Source of the DNA: JABAYQ01 sp042091225
GTDB lineage: Bacteria > Bacteroidota > Bacteroidia > Flavobacteriales > UBA7312
Direction of reading: 5' to 3'
DNA length: 64,000 bases
Assembly: GCA_042091225.1 (NCBI GenBank)
Contig: JBELHW010000003.1
Location: 15,030 to 79,029 of the forward strand
Each line of letters opens with the position of its first letter. The first letter of the stretch is position 1. Of this stretch, positions 24,989 to 33,665 are shown piece after piece. A model generated the notes under the pieces. That model saw only the letters and a program-made list of their open reading frames with translations, was not told the origin of the DNA and searched no databases. A program made the translations under genes and the position numbers.

Positions 24989-25645
24989 ATGAATATAGCT
25001 ATTATAGGATACGGTAAAATGGGTAAAGCAGTAGAAAAAATTGCTAAACAAAGGGGACATACAATTAAATTAAAAATAAATATCGAGAGTAAAAATATTG
25101 ACTATGCAGGTATTGATGTTGCAATTGATTTTAGCTCTCCCGAGTCAGCTCCAGAATTAATTCAAGAATCACTAAAAAATAAAGTTCCTACTGTTTCAGG
25201 AACCACAGGATGGTTAGAAAAAATGCCTCAAATCGAAAATTTGTGCCAATTAAATGATACAGCCTTTTTATACTCTTCTAATTTTAGTATTGGAATGAAT
25301 TTATTTTTCGAATTGAACAAGCAGTTAAATCGTTTAATTTGTAGTCACAAACAATACCAAGCTAGTATGACGGAAATACACCACATACACAAACTAGACG
25401 CACCTAGCGGAACAGCTTTAAGTTTAAAAGAAGATATAGATAGTAGTTTTGAAATTGAAAGTGTTAGAGAGGGAGAAGTTCCCGGAACACACATTATTAA
25501 TTATAATTCTGAAATTGACTCTATTGAAATAAAGCATGAAGCTCACAATAGAAATGGTTTTGCTTTCGGAGCTGTTTTGGCTGCCGAATGGATAAATAAC
25601 AAAAAAGGAATTTTTTCAATGAATGACGTATTAAATTTAAAATAA
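24989..25645 (+). CDS. dapB: 4-hydroxy-tetrahydrodipicolinate reductase
   Basis: A 218-residue protein with the NAD(P) loop GYGKMGKAV at residues 7-15, the loop SGTTGWLEKM (about 70-79), and the signature EIHHIHKLDAPSGTAL (about 129-144) that carries the catalytic His and Lys. It reduces hydroxy-tetrahydrodipicolinate in the lysine and meso-diaminopimelate pathway. It is shorter than proteobacterial DapB (about 270) but in the range for Bacteroidota. The stop overlaps the lepB start by one base. The next enzyme of the succinylase branch, dapD, lies at 40205. Confidence 0.93.
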   Translation: MNIAIIGYGKMGKAVEKIAKQRGHTIKLKINIESKNIDYAGIDVAIDFSSPESAPELIQESLKNKVPTVSGTTGWLEKMPQIENLCQLNDTAFLYSSNFSIGMNLFFELNKQLNRLICSHKQYQASMTEIHHIHKLDAPSGTALSLKEDIDSSFEIESVREGEVPGTHIINYNSEIDSIEIKHEAHNRNGFAFGAVLAAEWINNKKGIFSMNDVLNLK

Positions 25646-26916
25646 TGAATAAAATAAAAGAAACTCTAGGAAAATCATTTAAAGTGGTAGCCTTTATATT
25701 TTCCACCATCATATGGTCTTTATTTGTGTATCTCATAGATGGAGAATGGTTATACTTTGTCCCTCTTATCGTAGGAGACATCTTGTTTTGGGAAACCATT
25801 AATTGGCAATTTTGGAAAAAAAGAAAAAAGACTAAAAAAATTAAAAGTGGAATAAGAAGTTGGTTTGATGCCGTTTTATTTGCGGTTATAGCAGCAACCA
25901 TTTTAAGAACTTTTCTCATTGAAGCATACACAATACCAACATCTTCAATGGAAAAATCTCTTTTAATTGGAGACTTTTTATTTGTAAGTAAGGTAAGTTA
26001 CGGACCAAGAGTACCCATAACTCCAATCGCATTCCCTTTAGTTCATCATACAATGCCAGGCACAAAAAGCACTAAAGCTTTTTCCGATGTCATACAGCTA
26101 GACTATCATAGAATGAAAGGATTTGGAATTATTGAAAGAAACGATTGTGTAGTTTTTAATTATCCTGCAGACGATTTAGAACACCCAGAAAGACCGGTAG
26201 ATAAAAAAGAAAATTATATAAAAAGATGTGTAGGAATTCCAGGAGATATACTTGAAATTAAAAATACAGACCTATTCGTTAATGGAAAACCACAAGAAAT
26301 AACTGAAAAAATGAAAAATCAGTTTCGATATTTCGTTCAAACAAATGGGAGTAGTTTTAGTCAGAAAACCTTGAGTAAATATGATGTGTTTGAAGGAAAA
26401 ACTCTTGCAAACAAAGGAGAGTACGAACTTATTTTAAGTGATGAAAATCAAAAATCTTTTTCAAATTTTACCTATATCAATAAAGTAGAAAAAATAATCG
26501 AACCAGTCGGATTAAGAATAGATAATCAAATTTTTCCAAAATCAGAAATATATAAGTGGAATATTGATAATTTAGGACCACTCACAGTGCCTACAAAAGG
26601 GACTTCGGTCGACTTAAATTTTGAAAACATTGCTTTCTACAAAAGAATTATTGAAGTTTACGAAAAGAATTCCTTAGAAATAAAAGAAGATGGAATATAT
26701 ATAAATGGAAAAGTAGCAAATACTTACACCTTTAACATGGACTATTATTGGATGATGGGGGATAATCGCCACAATTCATTAGACTCTAGATATTGGGGTT
26801 TTGTTCCAGAAGACCACATTGTAGGTAAAGCTCTATTCATTTGGATGTCATGGGATAAAAATGCAAAAGGAATAAACAAAATTAGATGGAATAGATTGTT
26901 TAATGCAATTCACTAA
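25645..26916 (+). CDS. lepB: Signal peptidase I
   Basis: A 423-residue type I signal peptidase of the long Bacteroidota form. Two membrane helices near residues 10-30 and 34-52 are followed by a third near 75-95, then the catalytic Ser101 in PTSSMEKSL and general base Lys193 in NYIKRCVGIPGD. GDNRHNSLDSRYWG near the C-terminus is box E. A long insertion (about 215-345) separates boxes D and E. The enzyme cuts secretory signal peptides at the outer face of the inner membrane, and T9SS cargo here would depend on it. It overlaps wbqC by 14 bases. Confidence 0.94.
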   Translation: MNKIKETLGKSFKVVAFIFSTIIWSLFVYLIDGEWLYFVPLIVGDILFWETINWQFWKKRKKTKKIKSGIRSWFDAVLFAVIAATILRTFLIEAYTIPTSSMEKSLLIGDFLFVSKVSYGPRVPITPIAFPLVHHTMPGTKSTKAFSDVIQLDYHRMKGFGIIERNDCVVFNYPADDLEHPERPVDKKENYIKRCVGIPGDILEIKNTDLFVNGKPQEITEKMKNQFRYFVQTNGSSFSQKTLSKYDVFEGKTLANKGEYELILSDENQKSFSNFTYINKVEKIIEPVGLRIDNQIFPKSEIYKWNIDNLGPLTVPTKGTSVDLNFENIAFYKRIIEVYEKNSLEIKEDGIYINGKVANTYTFNMDYYWMMGDNRHNSLDSRYWGFVPEDHIVGKALFIWMSWDKNAKGINKIRWNRLFNAIH

Positions 26917-27517
26917 ATTAATACCTACAGCATATTTTGGACCTTTAAAATACCAAGCACTAATTTCTCAATACGATTGTAATATTGAAAAAAAAGAATT
27001 TTTCATCAAGCAAAGTTTACGTACTAGATGTAATATAAATGGTGCAAACGGAATTATAACGCTCAAAGTTCCTAGAGCTAGAAAGAATAGCAGCAAAACA
27101 CTAGTTTGTGACATAAAGATAAACTACGATCATCCATGGCAAAAAGAACACTGGAAAAGTATTAAAAGCGCCTACCAAAGTTCTCCATTTTTCGAATATT
27201 ATTGCGATGATTTATTGCCGTTTTTTGAAAAAAAATACCTCTATTTGTTTGATTTAAATACTGAAATTCAATTGAAACTAATAGAATTAATTGGGATTGA
27301 CAAAAAAATTAATTTTAGCAAGTCATTTATTCCTTATCAAAAAAATGATTGGAGAGCTACTAATTTTCAAAGTTCATCAAAAACAAAACCTTACGAACAA
27401 GTTTTTAGTTTAAACAATAAATTTATCTCAGACTTGAGTATTTTAGATTTACTTTTTAATTTAGGACCAGAAACACATCAATACTTACTAAACACAGATA
27501 CAAGCTTTAAAATATGA
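26903..27517 (+). CDS. WbqC-like family protein
   Basis: A 204-residue protein of the WbqC family, recognised by the start LIPTAYFGPLKYQALIS (about 6-22) and KQSLRTRCNINGANGIITL (about 34-52), where relatives carry a similar RNR-like loop. Family members occur in O-antigen clusters and elsewhere, and their enzymatic role is not settled. The gene overlaps lepB by 14 bases and the carboxylase by four, so all three are read as one transcript. The synteny from parA to this gene is typical of flavobacteria. Confidence 0.83.
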   Translation: MQFTKLIPTAYFGPLKYQALISQYDCNIEKKEFFIKQSLRTRCNINGANGIITLKVPRARKNSSKTLVCDIKINYDHPWQKEHWKSIKSAYQSSPFFEYYCDDLLPFFEKKYLYLFDLNTEIQLKLIELIGIDKKINFSKSFIPYQKNDWRATNFQSSSKTKPYEQVFSLNNKFISDLSILDLLFNLGPETHQYLLNTDTSFKI

Positions 27518-29142
27518 ATTTAGAATTCAATAAAAATGAAGATCAAATGAAACTATTGATTTCAGAAATGAATCAAAAACTTCAAAAAATATATTTAGGT
27601 GGTGGCAAAGAAAAAATAGCCAAACAACATCAAAAAGGTAAACTAACTGCTAGAGAAAGAATCAATTATTTAATTGATGAGAATTCTAATTTTTTAGAAA
27701 TAGGTGCTTTTGTTGGAGAAGGTTTGTACAAAGAACACGGAGGATGTCCATCAGGGGGTGTGATTATAGGTATTGGTTATGTTCAAAAAAAGCAAGTTGT
27801 TATTGTAGCAAATGATGCTACCGTAAAAGCTGGTGCTTGGTTCCCGATAACTGCTAAAAAGAATTTAAGAGCTCAAGAAATCGCAATGGAAAACAAATTA
27901 CCCATTATTTATTTAGTAGATAGTGCCGGGGTTTACTTACCACTTCAAGACCAAATCTTTCCTGACAAAGAGCACTTTGGAAGAATTTTTAGAAATAATG
28001 CCATAATGTCTTCTATGGGAATTGTACAAATTTCTGCGGTAATGGGTTCGTGCGTTGCAGGTGGAGCATATCTGCCAATTATGAGTGATGAAGCACTAAT
28101 CGTTAACAAAACAGGCACAATTTTCTTAGCCGGGAGTTATCTTGTAAAAGCCGCGATTGGAGAAGAAATTGATAATGAAACTTTAGGAGGTGCAACATCT
28201 CAATGTGAAATTTCTGGAGTTACCGACTATAAGGCTAAAGACGATAAAGATTGTCTAGAAAAAATTAAAAAAATTGTTGATAAAATAGGTGATTTTGATA
28301 AAGCAGGTTTTAATAGAATTGATCCTGTTCCACCTAAATTAGATGAAAAAGAATTATTAGGAATATTGTCAGTCAAAAATGATAAACCATACGACAGTAG
28401 AGAGGTTATAAAAAGACTTGTAGATGACTCTGACTTAGAGGAGTATAAAAAAGAATTTGGGAAATCAATCATTTGTGGTTATGCAAGAATTGAAGGCTGG
28501 GCAGTTGGCATAGTCGCTAATCAGAGAAAGTTAGTCAAAAATAAAAAAGGTGAAATGCAATTTGGTGGAGTAATCTATTCTGATTCTGCAGATAAAGCTA
28601 GTAGGTTCATTGCAATTTGTAATCAGAAGAAAATTCCTCTTGTTTTTTTACAAGATGTAACAGGTTTTATGGTAGGTTCTCGTTCCGAACATGGTGGAAT
28701 TATAAAAGATGGAGCAAAAATGGTAAACACCATGAGTAATTCGGTAGTTCCTAAGTTTACTGTTATCATGGGAAACTCCTATGGAGCAGGAAATTATGCA
28801 ATGTGTGGAAAAGCTTTTGACCCTAGATTAATTGTGGCATGGCCTACGGCAAGAATAGCTGTAATGGGTGGAGAACAAGCTTCTAAAGTTTTGGCCCAAA
28901 TAGAAACTTCTAAATCTAAAAACTCTAAACAAAAAAATAAGCAAGAAAAATACGATCAATTGTTAGCTAAAATCAGTCAAAAATATGAGGAACAAACCTC
29001 TCCATATTATGCTGCTTCTAGACTATGGATTGATGCAATTATAAATCCACTAGAAACAAGAAAAATTATTTCTACTGGAATAGAGGCTGCGAACCATGCT
29101 CCAATTGAAAAAAAATATAACCCCGGTGTTCTTCAAGTATAA
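27514..29142 (+). CDS. Acyl-CoA carboxylase, carboxyltransferase (beta) subunit
   Basis: A 542-residue biotin-dependent carboxyltransferase with both crotonase-like halves. The KGKLTARERI segment (about 46-55), the first oxyanion-hole region GSCVAGGAYLP (about 175-185) and the second GNSYGAGNYAMCG (about 418-430) are present. The family includes propionyl-CoA, methylcrotonoyl-CoA and geranyl-CoA carboxylases, which transfer carboxyl from biotin to the acyl-CoA. The PTARIAVMGGEQA segment is shared by propionyl and methylcrotonyl types, so the substrate is open. No biotin carboxylase subunit is adjacent. It overlaps wbqC by four bases. Confidence 0.88.
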   Translation: MNLEFNKNEDQMKLLISEMNQKLQKIYLGGGKEKIAKQHQKGKLTARERINYLIDENSNFLEIGAFVGEGLYKEHGGCPSGGVIIGIGYVQKKQVVIVANDATVKAGAWFPITAKKNLRAQEIAMENKLPIIYLVDSAGVYLPLQDQIFPDKEHFGRIFRNNAIMSSMGIVQISAVMGSCVAGGAYLPIMSDEALIVNKTGTIFLAGSYLVKAAIGEEIDNETLGGATSQCEISGVTDYKAKDDKDCLEKIKKIVDKIGDFDKAGFNRIDPVPPKLDEKELLGILSVKNDKPYDSREVIKRLVDDSDLEEYKKEFGKSIICGYARIEGWAVGIVANQRKLVKNKKGEMQFGGVIYSDSADKASRFIAICNQKKIPLVFLQDVTGFMVGSRSEHGGIIKDGAKMVNTMSNSVVPKFTVIMGNSYGAGNYAMCGKAFDPRLIVAWPTARIAVMGGEQASKVLAQIETSKSKNSKQKNKQEKYDQLLAKISQKYEEQTSPYYAASRLWIDAIINPLETRKIISTGIEAANHAPIEKKYNPGVLQV

Positions 29143-29166
29143 GCTTTATAAGTATTAGCTTTTAAT

Positions 29167-29174
29167 TATATTTG
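29167..29174 (+). promoter_or_regulatory. -7 element upstream of thrS
   Basis: TATATTTG is a full match to TAnnTTTG, 19 bases before the thrS ATG. No TTG is seen at the -33 distance. The start site would lie about 15 bases from the ATG, too close for a T-box or attenuator. Confidence 0.5.
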
Positions 29175-29193
29175 CCATCTATAAAAAAATAGA

Positions 29194-31137
29194 ATGATTA
29201 ACATAACACTTCCAGACGGAACGATTAAGAAAGTAGAAAAAGGAACATCTGCAATGGATGTTGCTAAAGGAATAAGCGAAGGACTAGCAAGAAATGTTTT
29301 GGCTTGTGAGGTGAATGGCATGGTTTGGGATGCAAACAGAGAATTAGACTCAGATTGTTCCTTAAATCTTTTAACATGGAATAACGACAAAGGAAAAGAA
29401 ACAATGTGGCATTCTTCAGCTCATTTAATGGCTGAAGCATTGGAATTTATTTATCCTAATATTAAACTTGCAATAGGACCACCTATAGAAAACGGATTTT
29501 ATTACGATGTAGATTTAGGAAATGACAGCATCTCATCATCTGATTTTCCTAAAATTGAGAAAAAAATGCTTGAATTAGCTCGTCAGAAAAATGAGTTTAT
29601 TCGAAAAGAAATCTCTAAAAAAGATGCTAAAGCATATTTCCAACAAAAAAATGATCAATACAAATTAGAGCTAATAGATGGACTAGAAGATGGTAACATT
29701 ACTTTCTACACTCAAGGAGAATTTACTGACTTGTGTAGAGGACCTCATATTCCAAATACATCTTTTATTAAGGCAGTAAAACTTCTAAATATTGCAGGTG
29801 CTTACTGGAGAGGAGATGAAAATAATAAACAATTAACTCGTATTTACGGGATTACATTTCCCAAACAAAAAGAACTTTCCGAATATTTAGAGCTATTAGA
29901 ACAAGCTAAATTAAGAGACCACAGAAAACTAGGTAAAGAATTAGAATTATTTGCTTTTTCTCAAAAAGTAGGTCAAGGATTACCACTTTGGCTTCCTAAA
30001 GGAGCAGCATTGAGAGAAAGACTAGAAAACTTTTTAAAAGTTGCACAAAAAAAAGCCGGCTACGAGCAAGTGATTACACCACATATAGGAAGCAAAGATC
30101 TATATGTATGCTCAGGTCATTATGCAAAATACGGTGCAGATTCATTTCAACCAATACAAACACCAGCGCAAGGAGAAGAGTTTTTATTAAAACCAATGAA
30201 TTGCCCTCACCACTGCGAAATTTATAAAACAAAACCAAGATCATATAAAGACTTACCTATAAGATTTGCAGAATTCGGGACAGTATATAGATACGAACAA
30301 TCCGGTGAATTACATGGACTTTCAAGAGTTAGATCGTTTACCCAAGATGATGCCCATATTTTTTGTACCCAAGACCAAGTCAAAGAAGAATTTATAAAGG
30401 TAATCGATTTAGTTTTATATATTTTTAAAACCCTAAGTTTTGAAGACTTTACCGCTCAAATTTCTTTAAGAGATAAAGAAAAGCCTGAAAAATATATTGG
30501 AAATAATGAAAATTGGGACAAAGCAGAAAAGGGAATTTTGGAAGCAACTAAAGAAAAGGGAATAAAAACAATTATAGAATACGGAGAAGCTGCGTTTTAT
30601 GGACCTAAACTAGATTTCATGGTTAAAGATGCTCTTGGCAGAAAATGGCAACTCGGAACAATTCAAGTAGATTATAATTTACCTGATAGATTTGAACTGG
30701 AATACACTGGCTCCGACAATAAAGCGCACAGACCCGTTATGATACATCGTGCACCATTTGGATCAATGGAAAGATTTGTCTCTGTATTACTCGAACATTG
30801 TGCCGGTAACTTCCCTTTATGGCTAACCCCAAATCAAGTTATTATTCTCCCAATTAGCGAAAAATTTCATGAATACGCTCAAAAGGTTTTAAATATCCTA
30901 AATAATTACGATATTCGCGGGCTTATTGACGAAAGAGCAGAAAAGGCTGGTCGCAAGATTAGAGATGCTGAAGTTAGTAAAACACCTTACATTATTATTG
31001 TTGGAGAAAGAGAAGAAAAAGAAGAAAGCATTACAATAAGGAAGCATGGTGGAGAAGATTTAGGAAGTATGAAAACAAACGAATTTATTCGTTTAATTAA
31101 TGAAGAAATAAATAATTTAATAGGTTTTAATAATTAA
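29194..31137 (+). CDS. thrS: Threonine-tRNA ligase
   Basis: A 647-residue class II synthetase. An N-terminal TGS domain (about 1-62) is followed by the editing domain with HSSAHLMAEAL (about 71-81), the catalytic core with KPMNCPHHCEIY (motif with zinc-binding Cys, about 330-341), RFAEFGTVYRYE (motif 2) and HRAPFGSMERF (motif 3), and a C-terminal anticodon-binding domain (about 545-645). It charges tRNA-Thr and edits mischarged serine. The order thrS-infC-rpmI-rplT is ancient and shared with many bacteria. infC follows after about a dozen bases. Confidence 0.97.
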   Translation: MINITLPDGTIKKVEKGTSAMDVAKGISEGLARNVLACEVNGMVWDANRELDSDCSLNLLTWNNDKGKETMWHSSAHLMAEALEFIYPNIKLAIGPPIENGFYYDVDLGNDSISSSDFPKIEKKMLELARQKNEFIRKEISKKDAKAYFQQKNDQYKLELIDGLEDGNITFYTQGEFTDLCRGPHIPNTSFIKAVKLLNIAGAYWRGDENNKQLTRIYGITFPKQKELSEYLELLEQAKLRDHRKLGKELELFAFSQKVGQGLPLWLPKGAALRERLENFLKVAQKKAGYEQVITPHIGSKDLYVCSGHYAKYGADSFQPIQTPAQGEEFLLKPMNCPHHCEIYKTKPRSYKDLPIRFAEFGTVYRYEQSGELHGLSRVRSFTQDDAHIFCTQDQVKEEFIKVIDLVLYIFKTLSFEDFTAQISLRDKEKPEKYIGNNENWDKAEKGILEATKEKGIKTIIEYGEAAFYGPKLDFMVKDALGRKWQLGTIQVDYNLPDRFELEYTGSDNKAHRPVMIHRAPFGSMERFVSVLLEHCAGNFPLWLTPNQVIILPISEKFHEYAQKVLNILNNYDIRGLIDERAEKAGRKIRDAEVSKTPYIIIVGEREEKEESITIRKHGGEDLGSMKTNEFIRLINEEINNLIGFNN

Positions 31138-31148
31138 TAAGTAAGCTT

Positions 31149-31703
31149 ATCGCAATTAGAAGAAGAAAAAGTAATCATGCAAGAAGAGGACCTAAAGAAG
31201 CCGAACATCGCATAAATAATATAATTACAGCTGTAGAAGTAAGGCTGGTTGGTTCTGATGAACAAGGCATTTACCCTACTGCCAAAGCTTTAGCAATGGC
31301 AAAAAGTAAGGAATTAGATCTTGTCGAAATTTCCCCGAAAGCTTCTCCTCCAGTATGTAAAATTATTGATTACAAAAAGTTTCTATATGATCAAAAGAAA
31401 AAACAAAAGATAATAAAAGCGAATGCTTCTAAAACCGTAATTAAAGAAATCAGATTCGGCCCTAACACGGAAGAACATGACTTAAACTTTAAAACTAAAC
31501 ATGCTGCTAAATTTTTAGAAGAAGGTTCGAAAGTAAAAGCTTTCGTATTCTTTAGAGGTAGAAGTATTGTATTTAAAGATTCTGGTGAAATTTTATTGTT
31601 AAAATTTGCTCAATCCTTAGAAGATATTGGTATTGTAGAACAAATGCCAAAACTTGAAGGTAAAAGAATGACTATGTTTATAGCACCAAAAAAGAAAAAA
31701 TAA
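31149..31703 (+). CDS. infC: Translation initiation factor IF-3 with a non-canonical start
   Basis: IF-3 of about 184 residues, keeping initiator tRNA selection accurate on the 30S subunit. The N-terminal start region reads AIRRRKSNHARRGPKEAEHR, then EVRLVGSDEQGIYP, LDLVEISPKASPPVCKI and the C-domain KEIRFGPNTEEHDL. The first in-frame ATG (31296) would delete 49 residues of the conserved N-domain. Upstream the frame is closed by TAA at 31131, and between that stop and AIRRRK there is no ATG, GTG or TTG; the codon before GCA ATT is ATC (31149-31151), with ATA at 31137 as a less likely alternative. Rare AUU, AUC or AUA starts are known for infC and allow IF-3 to repress itself. ATC is my choice because relatives start MAIRR. 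Confidence 0.9.
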   Translation: MAIRRRKSNHARRGPKEAEHRINNIITAVEVRLVGSDEQGIYPTAKALAMAKSKELDLVEISPKASPPVCKIIDYKKFLYDQKKKQKIIKANASKTVIKEIRFGPNTEEHDLNFKTKHAAKFLEEGSKVKAFVFFRGRSIVFKDSGEILLLKFAQSLEDIGIVEQMPKLEGKRMTMFIAPKKKK

Positions 31704-31725
31704 ATCAACTAAACTGCATAACATC

Positions 31726-31923
31726 ATGCCAAAAATGAAAACCAAATCAAGTGCAAAAAAACGTTTTAAACTAACGGGCACTGGTAAAATTAAAAGAAAA
31801 CATGCTTTTAAAAGCCATATCTTAACAAAGAAAGAAACTAAGCAAAAGCGTAACCTGACTAAAACAGGTTTAGTACATGAGTCGGATGTGAAGAACATCA
31901 AACAACAAATGTGTCTTAGATAA
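31726..31923 (+). CDS. rpmI: 50S ribosomal protein L35
   Basis: A 65-residue, very basic protein starting PKMKTKSSAKKRFKLTGTGK, which is the L35 signature, with the KRKHAFKSHIL core at about 24-34. It is part of the large ribosomal subunit near 23S rRNA domain. It follows infC by 22 bases and is separated from rplT by a 76-base structured spacer. Confidence 0.96.
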   Translation: MPKMKTKSSAKKRFKLTGTGKIKRKHAFKSHILTKKETKQKRNLTKTGLVHESDVKNIKQQMCLR

Positions 31924-31942
31924 TAAATACTATTATTAACCA

Positions 31943-31983
31943 GGTTATGAGCTTAAAGATCTTTTAATAAGGCGCTTCTAACC
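31943..31983 (+). other. Structured spacer between rpmI and rplT
   Basis: GGTTA (31943-31947) pairs with TAACC (31979-31983), enclosing a near-perfect palindrome TTAAAGATCTTTTAA (31953-31967). No T-run follows, so it is not a simple terminator. It could be a folded leader, an RNA-processing site or an L20 binding site controlling rplT; this is inference from the pairing only. Confidence 0.4.
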
Positions 31984-31999
31984 AAAAACTAATTAAATT

Positions 32000-32347
32000 A
32001 TGCCAAGATCAGTAAATGCTGTCGCAGCCAAAGCTAGAAGAAAAAAAGTAATTGATGCTGCAAAAGGTTATTTTGGAAGAAGAAAAAATGTACATACTGT
32101 TGCAAAAAATGCAGTTGAAAAAGCAATGCAGTATGCTTACATTGGAAGAAAACAAAAGAAAAGAAACTTTCGATCTCTATGGATTGCTAGAATAAACGCT
32201 GGTGTTAGAGAACACGGAATGTCTTATTCTACTTTTATGGGTGCAATATCAAAATCAGGTATCGAACTTAACAGAAAAGTTCTCGCAGATTTAGCAATGA
32301 ATCATCCAAATGCGTTCAAAAAAATTATTGAATCAGTAAAAAAATAA
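32000..32347 (+). CDS. rplT: 50S ribosomal protein L20
   Basis: A 115-residue basic protein with the L20 signature: it starts PRSVNAVAAKARRKKVIDAA and includes AKGYFGRRKNVHTVAKNAVEK (about 20-40) and LWIARINAGVREHGMSYSTF. L20 binds 23S rRNA early in assembly and in several bacteria also represses its own operon by binding mRNA. A strong terminator follows within 25 bases, closing the thrS-infC-rpmI-rplT run. Confidence 0.97.
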   Translation: MPRSVNAVAAKARRKKVIDAAKGYFGRRKNVHTVAKNAVEKAMQYAYIGRKQKKRNFRSLWIARINAGVREHGMSYSTFMGAISKSGIELNRKVLADLAMNHPNAFKKIIESVKK

Positions 32348-32370
32348 CTTTTTTTTAAAATTTAATTAAA

Positions 32371-32396
32371 GTCCATCCATTAGGATGGACTTTTTT
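32371..32396 (+). terminator. Rho-independent terminator after rplT
   Basis: GTCCATCC (32371-32378) and GGATGGAC (32383-32390) form an eight-base-pair stem with an ATTA loop, followed by six T residues. It closes the thrS-infC-rpmI-rplT transcript. Confidence 0.92.
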
Positions 32397-32398
32397 AT

Positions 32399-32406
32399 TA
32401 ACTTTG
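32399..32406 (+). promoter_or_regulatory. -7 element upstream of the cold-shock gene
   Basis: TAACTTTG agrees with TAnnTTTG and lies three bases past the T-run of the rplT terminator, 22 bases before the cold-shock ATG. No -33 TTG is evident, as the hairpin occupies that position. Confidence 0.5.
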
Positions 32407-32428
32407 CGCAAAATTAAATAATTATAAT

Positions 32429-32620
32429 ATGAATACTGGAACAGTAAAATTTTTTAATGGAACTAAAGGATATGGTTTTATTAAAGAGGACGAAACAGAT
32501 AAAGAGTACTTTGTACACATCTCTGGAGTAATCGATGAAATTAGTGAAAATGACAAAGTTACATTTGACTTAGAAGAAGGTCGTAAAGGACTAAACGCTA
32601 CAAATGTAAGATTAGCATAA
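32429..32620 (+). CDS. cspA: Cold-shock domain protein
   Basis: A 63-residue single cold-shock domain. RNP1 is KGYGFIKED (about 13-21) and RNP2 is YFVHISG (about 27-33), the aromatic face that binds single-stranded RNA and DNA. It begins TGTVKFFNGTKG, close to the usual Csp start. Such proteins act as RNA chaperones, either cold-inducible or constitutive. It is a single-gene unit framed by a terminator on either side. The leader of about 15-20 bases is far shorter than the long 5' UTR of E. coli cspA, so thermosensor control of that kind is unlikely. Confidence 0.95.
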   Translation: MNTGTVKFFNGTKGYGFIKEDETDKEYFVHISGVIDEISENDKVTFDLEEGRKGLNATNVRLA

Positions 32621-32634
32621 TAAACTAAAACTAC

Positions 32635-32670
32635 AAAAAAGGTTCCTTAATTTAAGGAGCCTTTTTTTTT
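32635..32670. terminator. Bidirectional terminator between the cold-shock and TPR genes
   Basis: Stem GGTTCCTTAA/TTAAGGAGCC at 32641-32661 with one G-T pair, flanked by six A residues on the left and nine T residues on the right. It serves the cold-shock gene on the plus strand and the convergent TPR gene, ending at 32673, on the minus strand. Confidence 0.88.
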
Positions 32671-32672
32671 GC

Positions 32673-33665
32673 TTAAATCTTAACCATCTCTAATCTCGCT
32701 TCCTTAAAATCAGGATCTAACTCAAGTGTTTTTCTAAAGTCGAAATTAGCTTTTTTAAATTCTCCTAAAGATTTAAAACATAAGCCCCTACTAAAGAAAG
32801 CAGTTGCATAATCAGGTTTTAAATAAATAACTTCCGAAAAATAGTTAGCACCATCTAAATAATTCTTTTGTAAAAGAGAAACAAAGCCAAGATTATAATA
32901 AGCATTGATATATTTAGAGTCAAATCGTAATACAGCTAAATAACAACTTTTTGCTTCTTCTAATTTTTGATTATCCTGGTAATATTTCCCTTTGTTATAC
33001 AAAACGGTTGTAGAAGTAGAATCAACCATAAGAGCGTTATTATAATATAACTCAGAAATGCTATCTCCTTTCAGATCATATATATGGCCCAACAAAACAT
33101 ATGCATTAACATAATCGGGATCTTGTTCTACTGACGTTTGAAATTGTGATATTGCTTTAGCAGTATCACCCAATTTAAAAAAATTCAAGCCCTTGTAATA
33201 ATATGCTTCGGCAATATATTTATCTAACTTTAAAACATTATTTATATCAAATAAAGATTTTTTATGCTTGCTTATATAGTAATATAACTTATACCTTAAG
33301 GAAAGATCTTTTAATTCGTTTTTAAGAGTAACAATTTCTTTATCTAGTAACAACAACGCCTTTCTGAAATAGTCTATTTTACCTTTCTCACCTAACTGAT
33401 AATAAACATGCGATAGATTACTTAAATTCTGGTAATTATTTGAATCTAATTGGTATAAATATTCCAAATCAAGCAAAGCTCCTTCTAAGTTTCCATTTAT
33501 TAGAAATAGGTCAGCACGTGAATGTAATAAAGAAGTATCATTAGGATTTTCTAAAATCTTCTCACTTAACAAAGAAATAGACGATCTGAAGTCAGTAACC
33601 TTAACATCCTTTTCTTTTTGATTGCAAGCAATAAGCAGAAGAAAAACTAAAGATATTATTCTCAT
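32673..33665 (-). CDS. TPR-repeat lipoprotein
   Basis: A 330-residue lipoprotein: the signal peptide ends LLLIAC with lipidated Cys at residue 14. The mature part is almost all tetratricopeptide repeats, seen as recurring pairs such as YYKGLNFFKLGDTAKAISQF, YVLLGHIYDLKGD and AYYNLGFVSLLQKNYLDGA. TPR arrays mediate protein contacts; the partner is unknown. Its start overlaps the stop of recA by one base (ATG/TAA), so it is probably translated from the bcp-recA transcript, an unusual companion for recA. A bidirectional terminator lies just downstream. Confidence 0.85.
   Translation of the reverse strand: MRIISLVFLLLIACNQKEKDVKVTDFRSSISLLSEKILENPNDTSLLHSRADLFLINGNLEGALLDLEYLYQLDSNNYQNLSNLSHVYYQLGEKGKIDYFRKALLLLDKEIVTLKNELKDLSLRYKLYYYISKHKKSLFDINNVLKLDKYIAEAYYYKGLNFFKLGDTAKAISQFQTSVEQDPDYVNAYVLLGHIYDLKGDSISELYYNNALMVDSTSTTVLYNKGKYYQDNQKLEEAKSCYLAVLRFDSKYINAYYNLGFVSLLQKNYLDGANYFSEVIYLKPDYATAFFSRGLCFKSLGEFKKANFDFRKTLELDPDFKEARLEMVKI

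Noticed and set aside
33515..33520. CACGTG, the core of a parS-like palindrome
   Set aside because: It lies inside the TPR gene and the flanking bases do not continue the expected TGTTTCACGTGAAACA-like symmetry.
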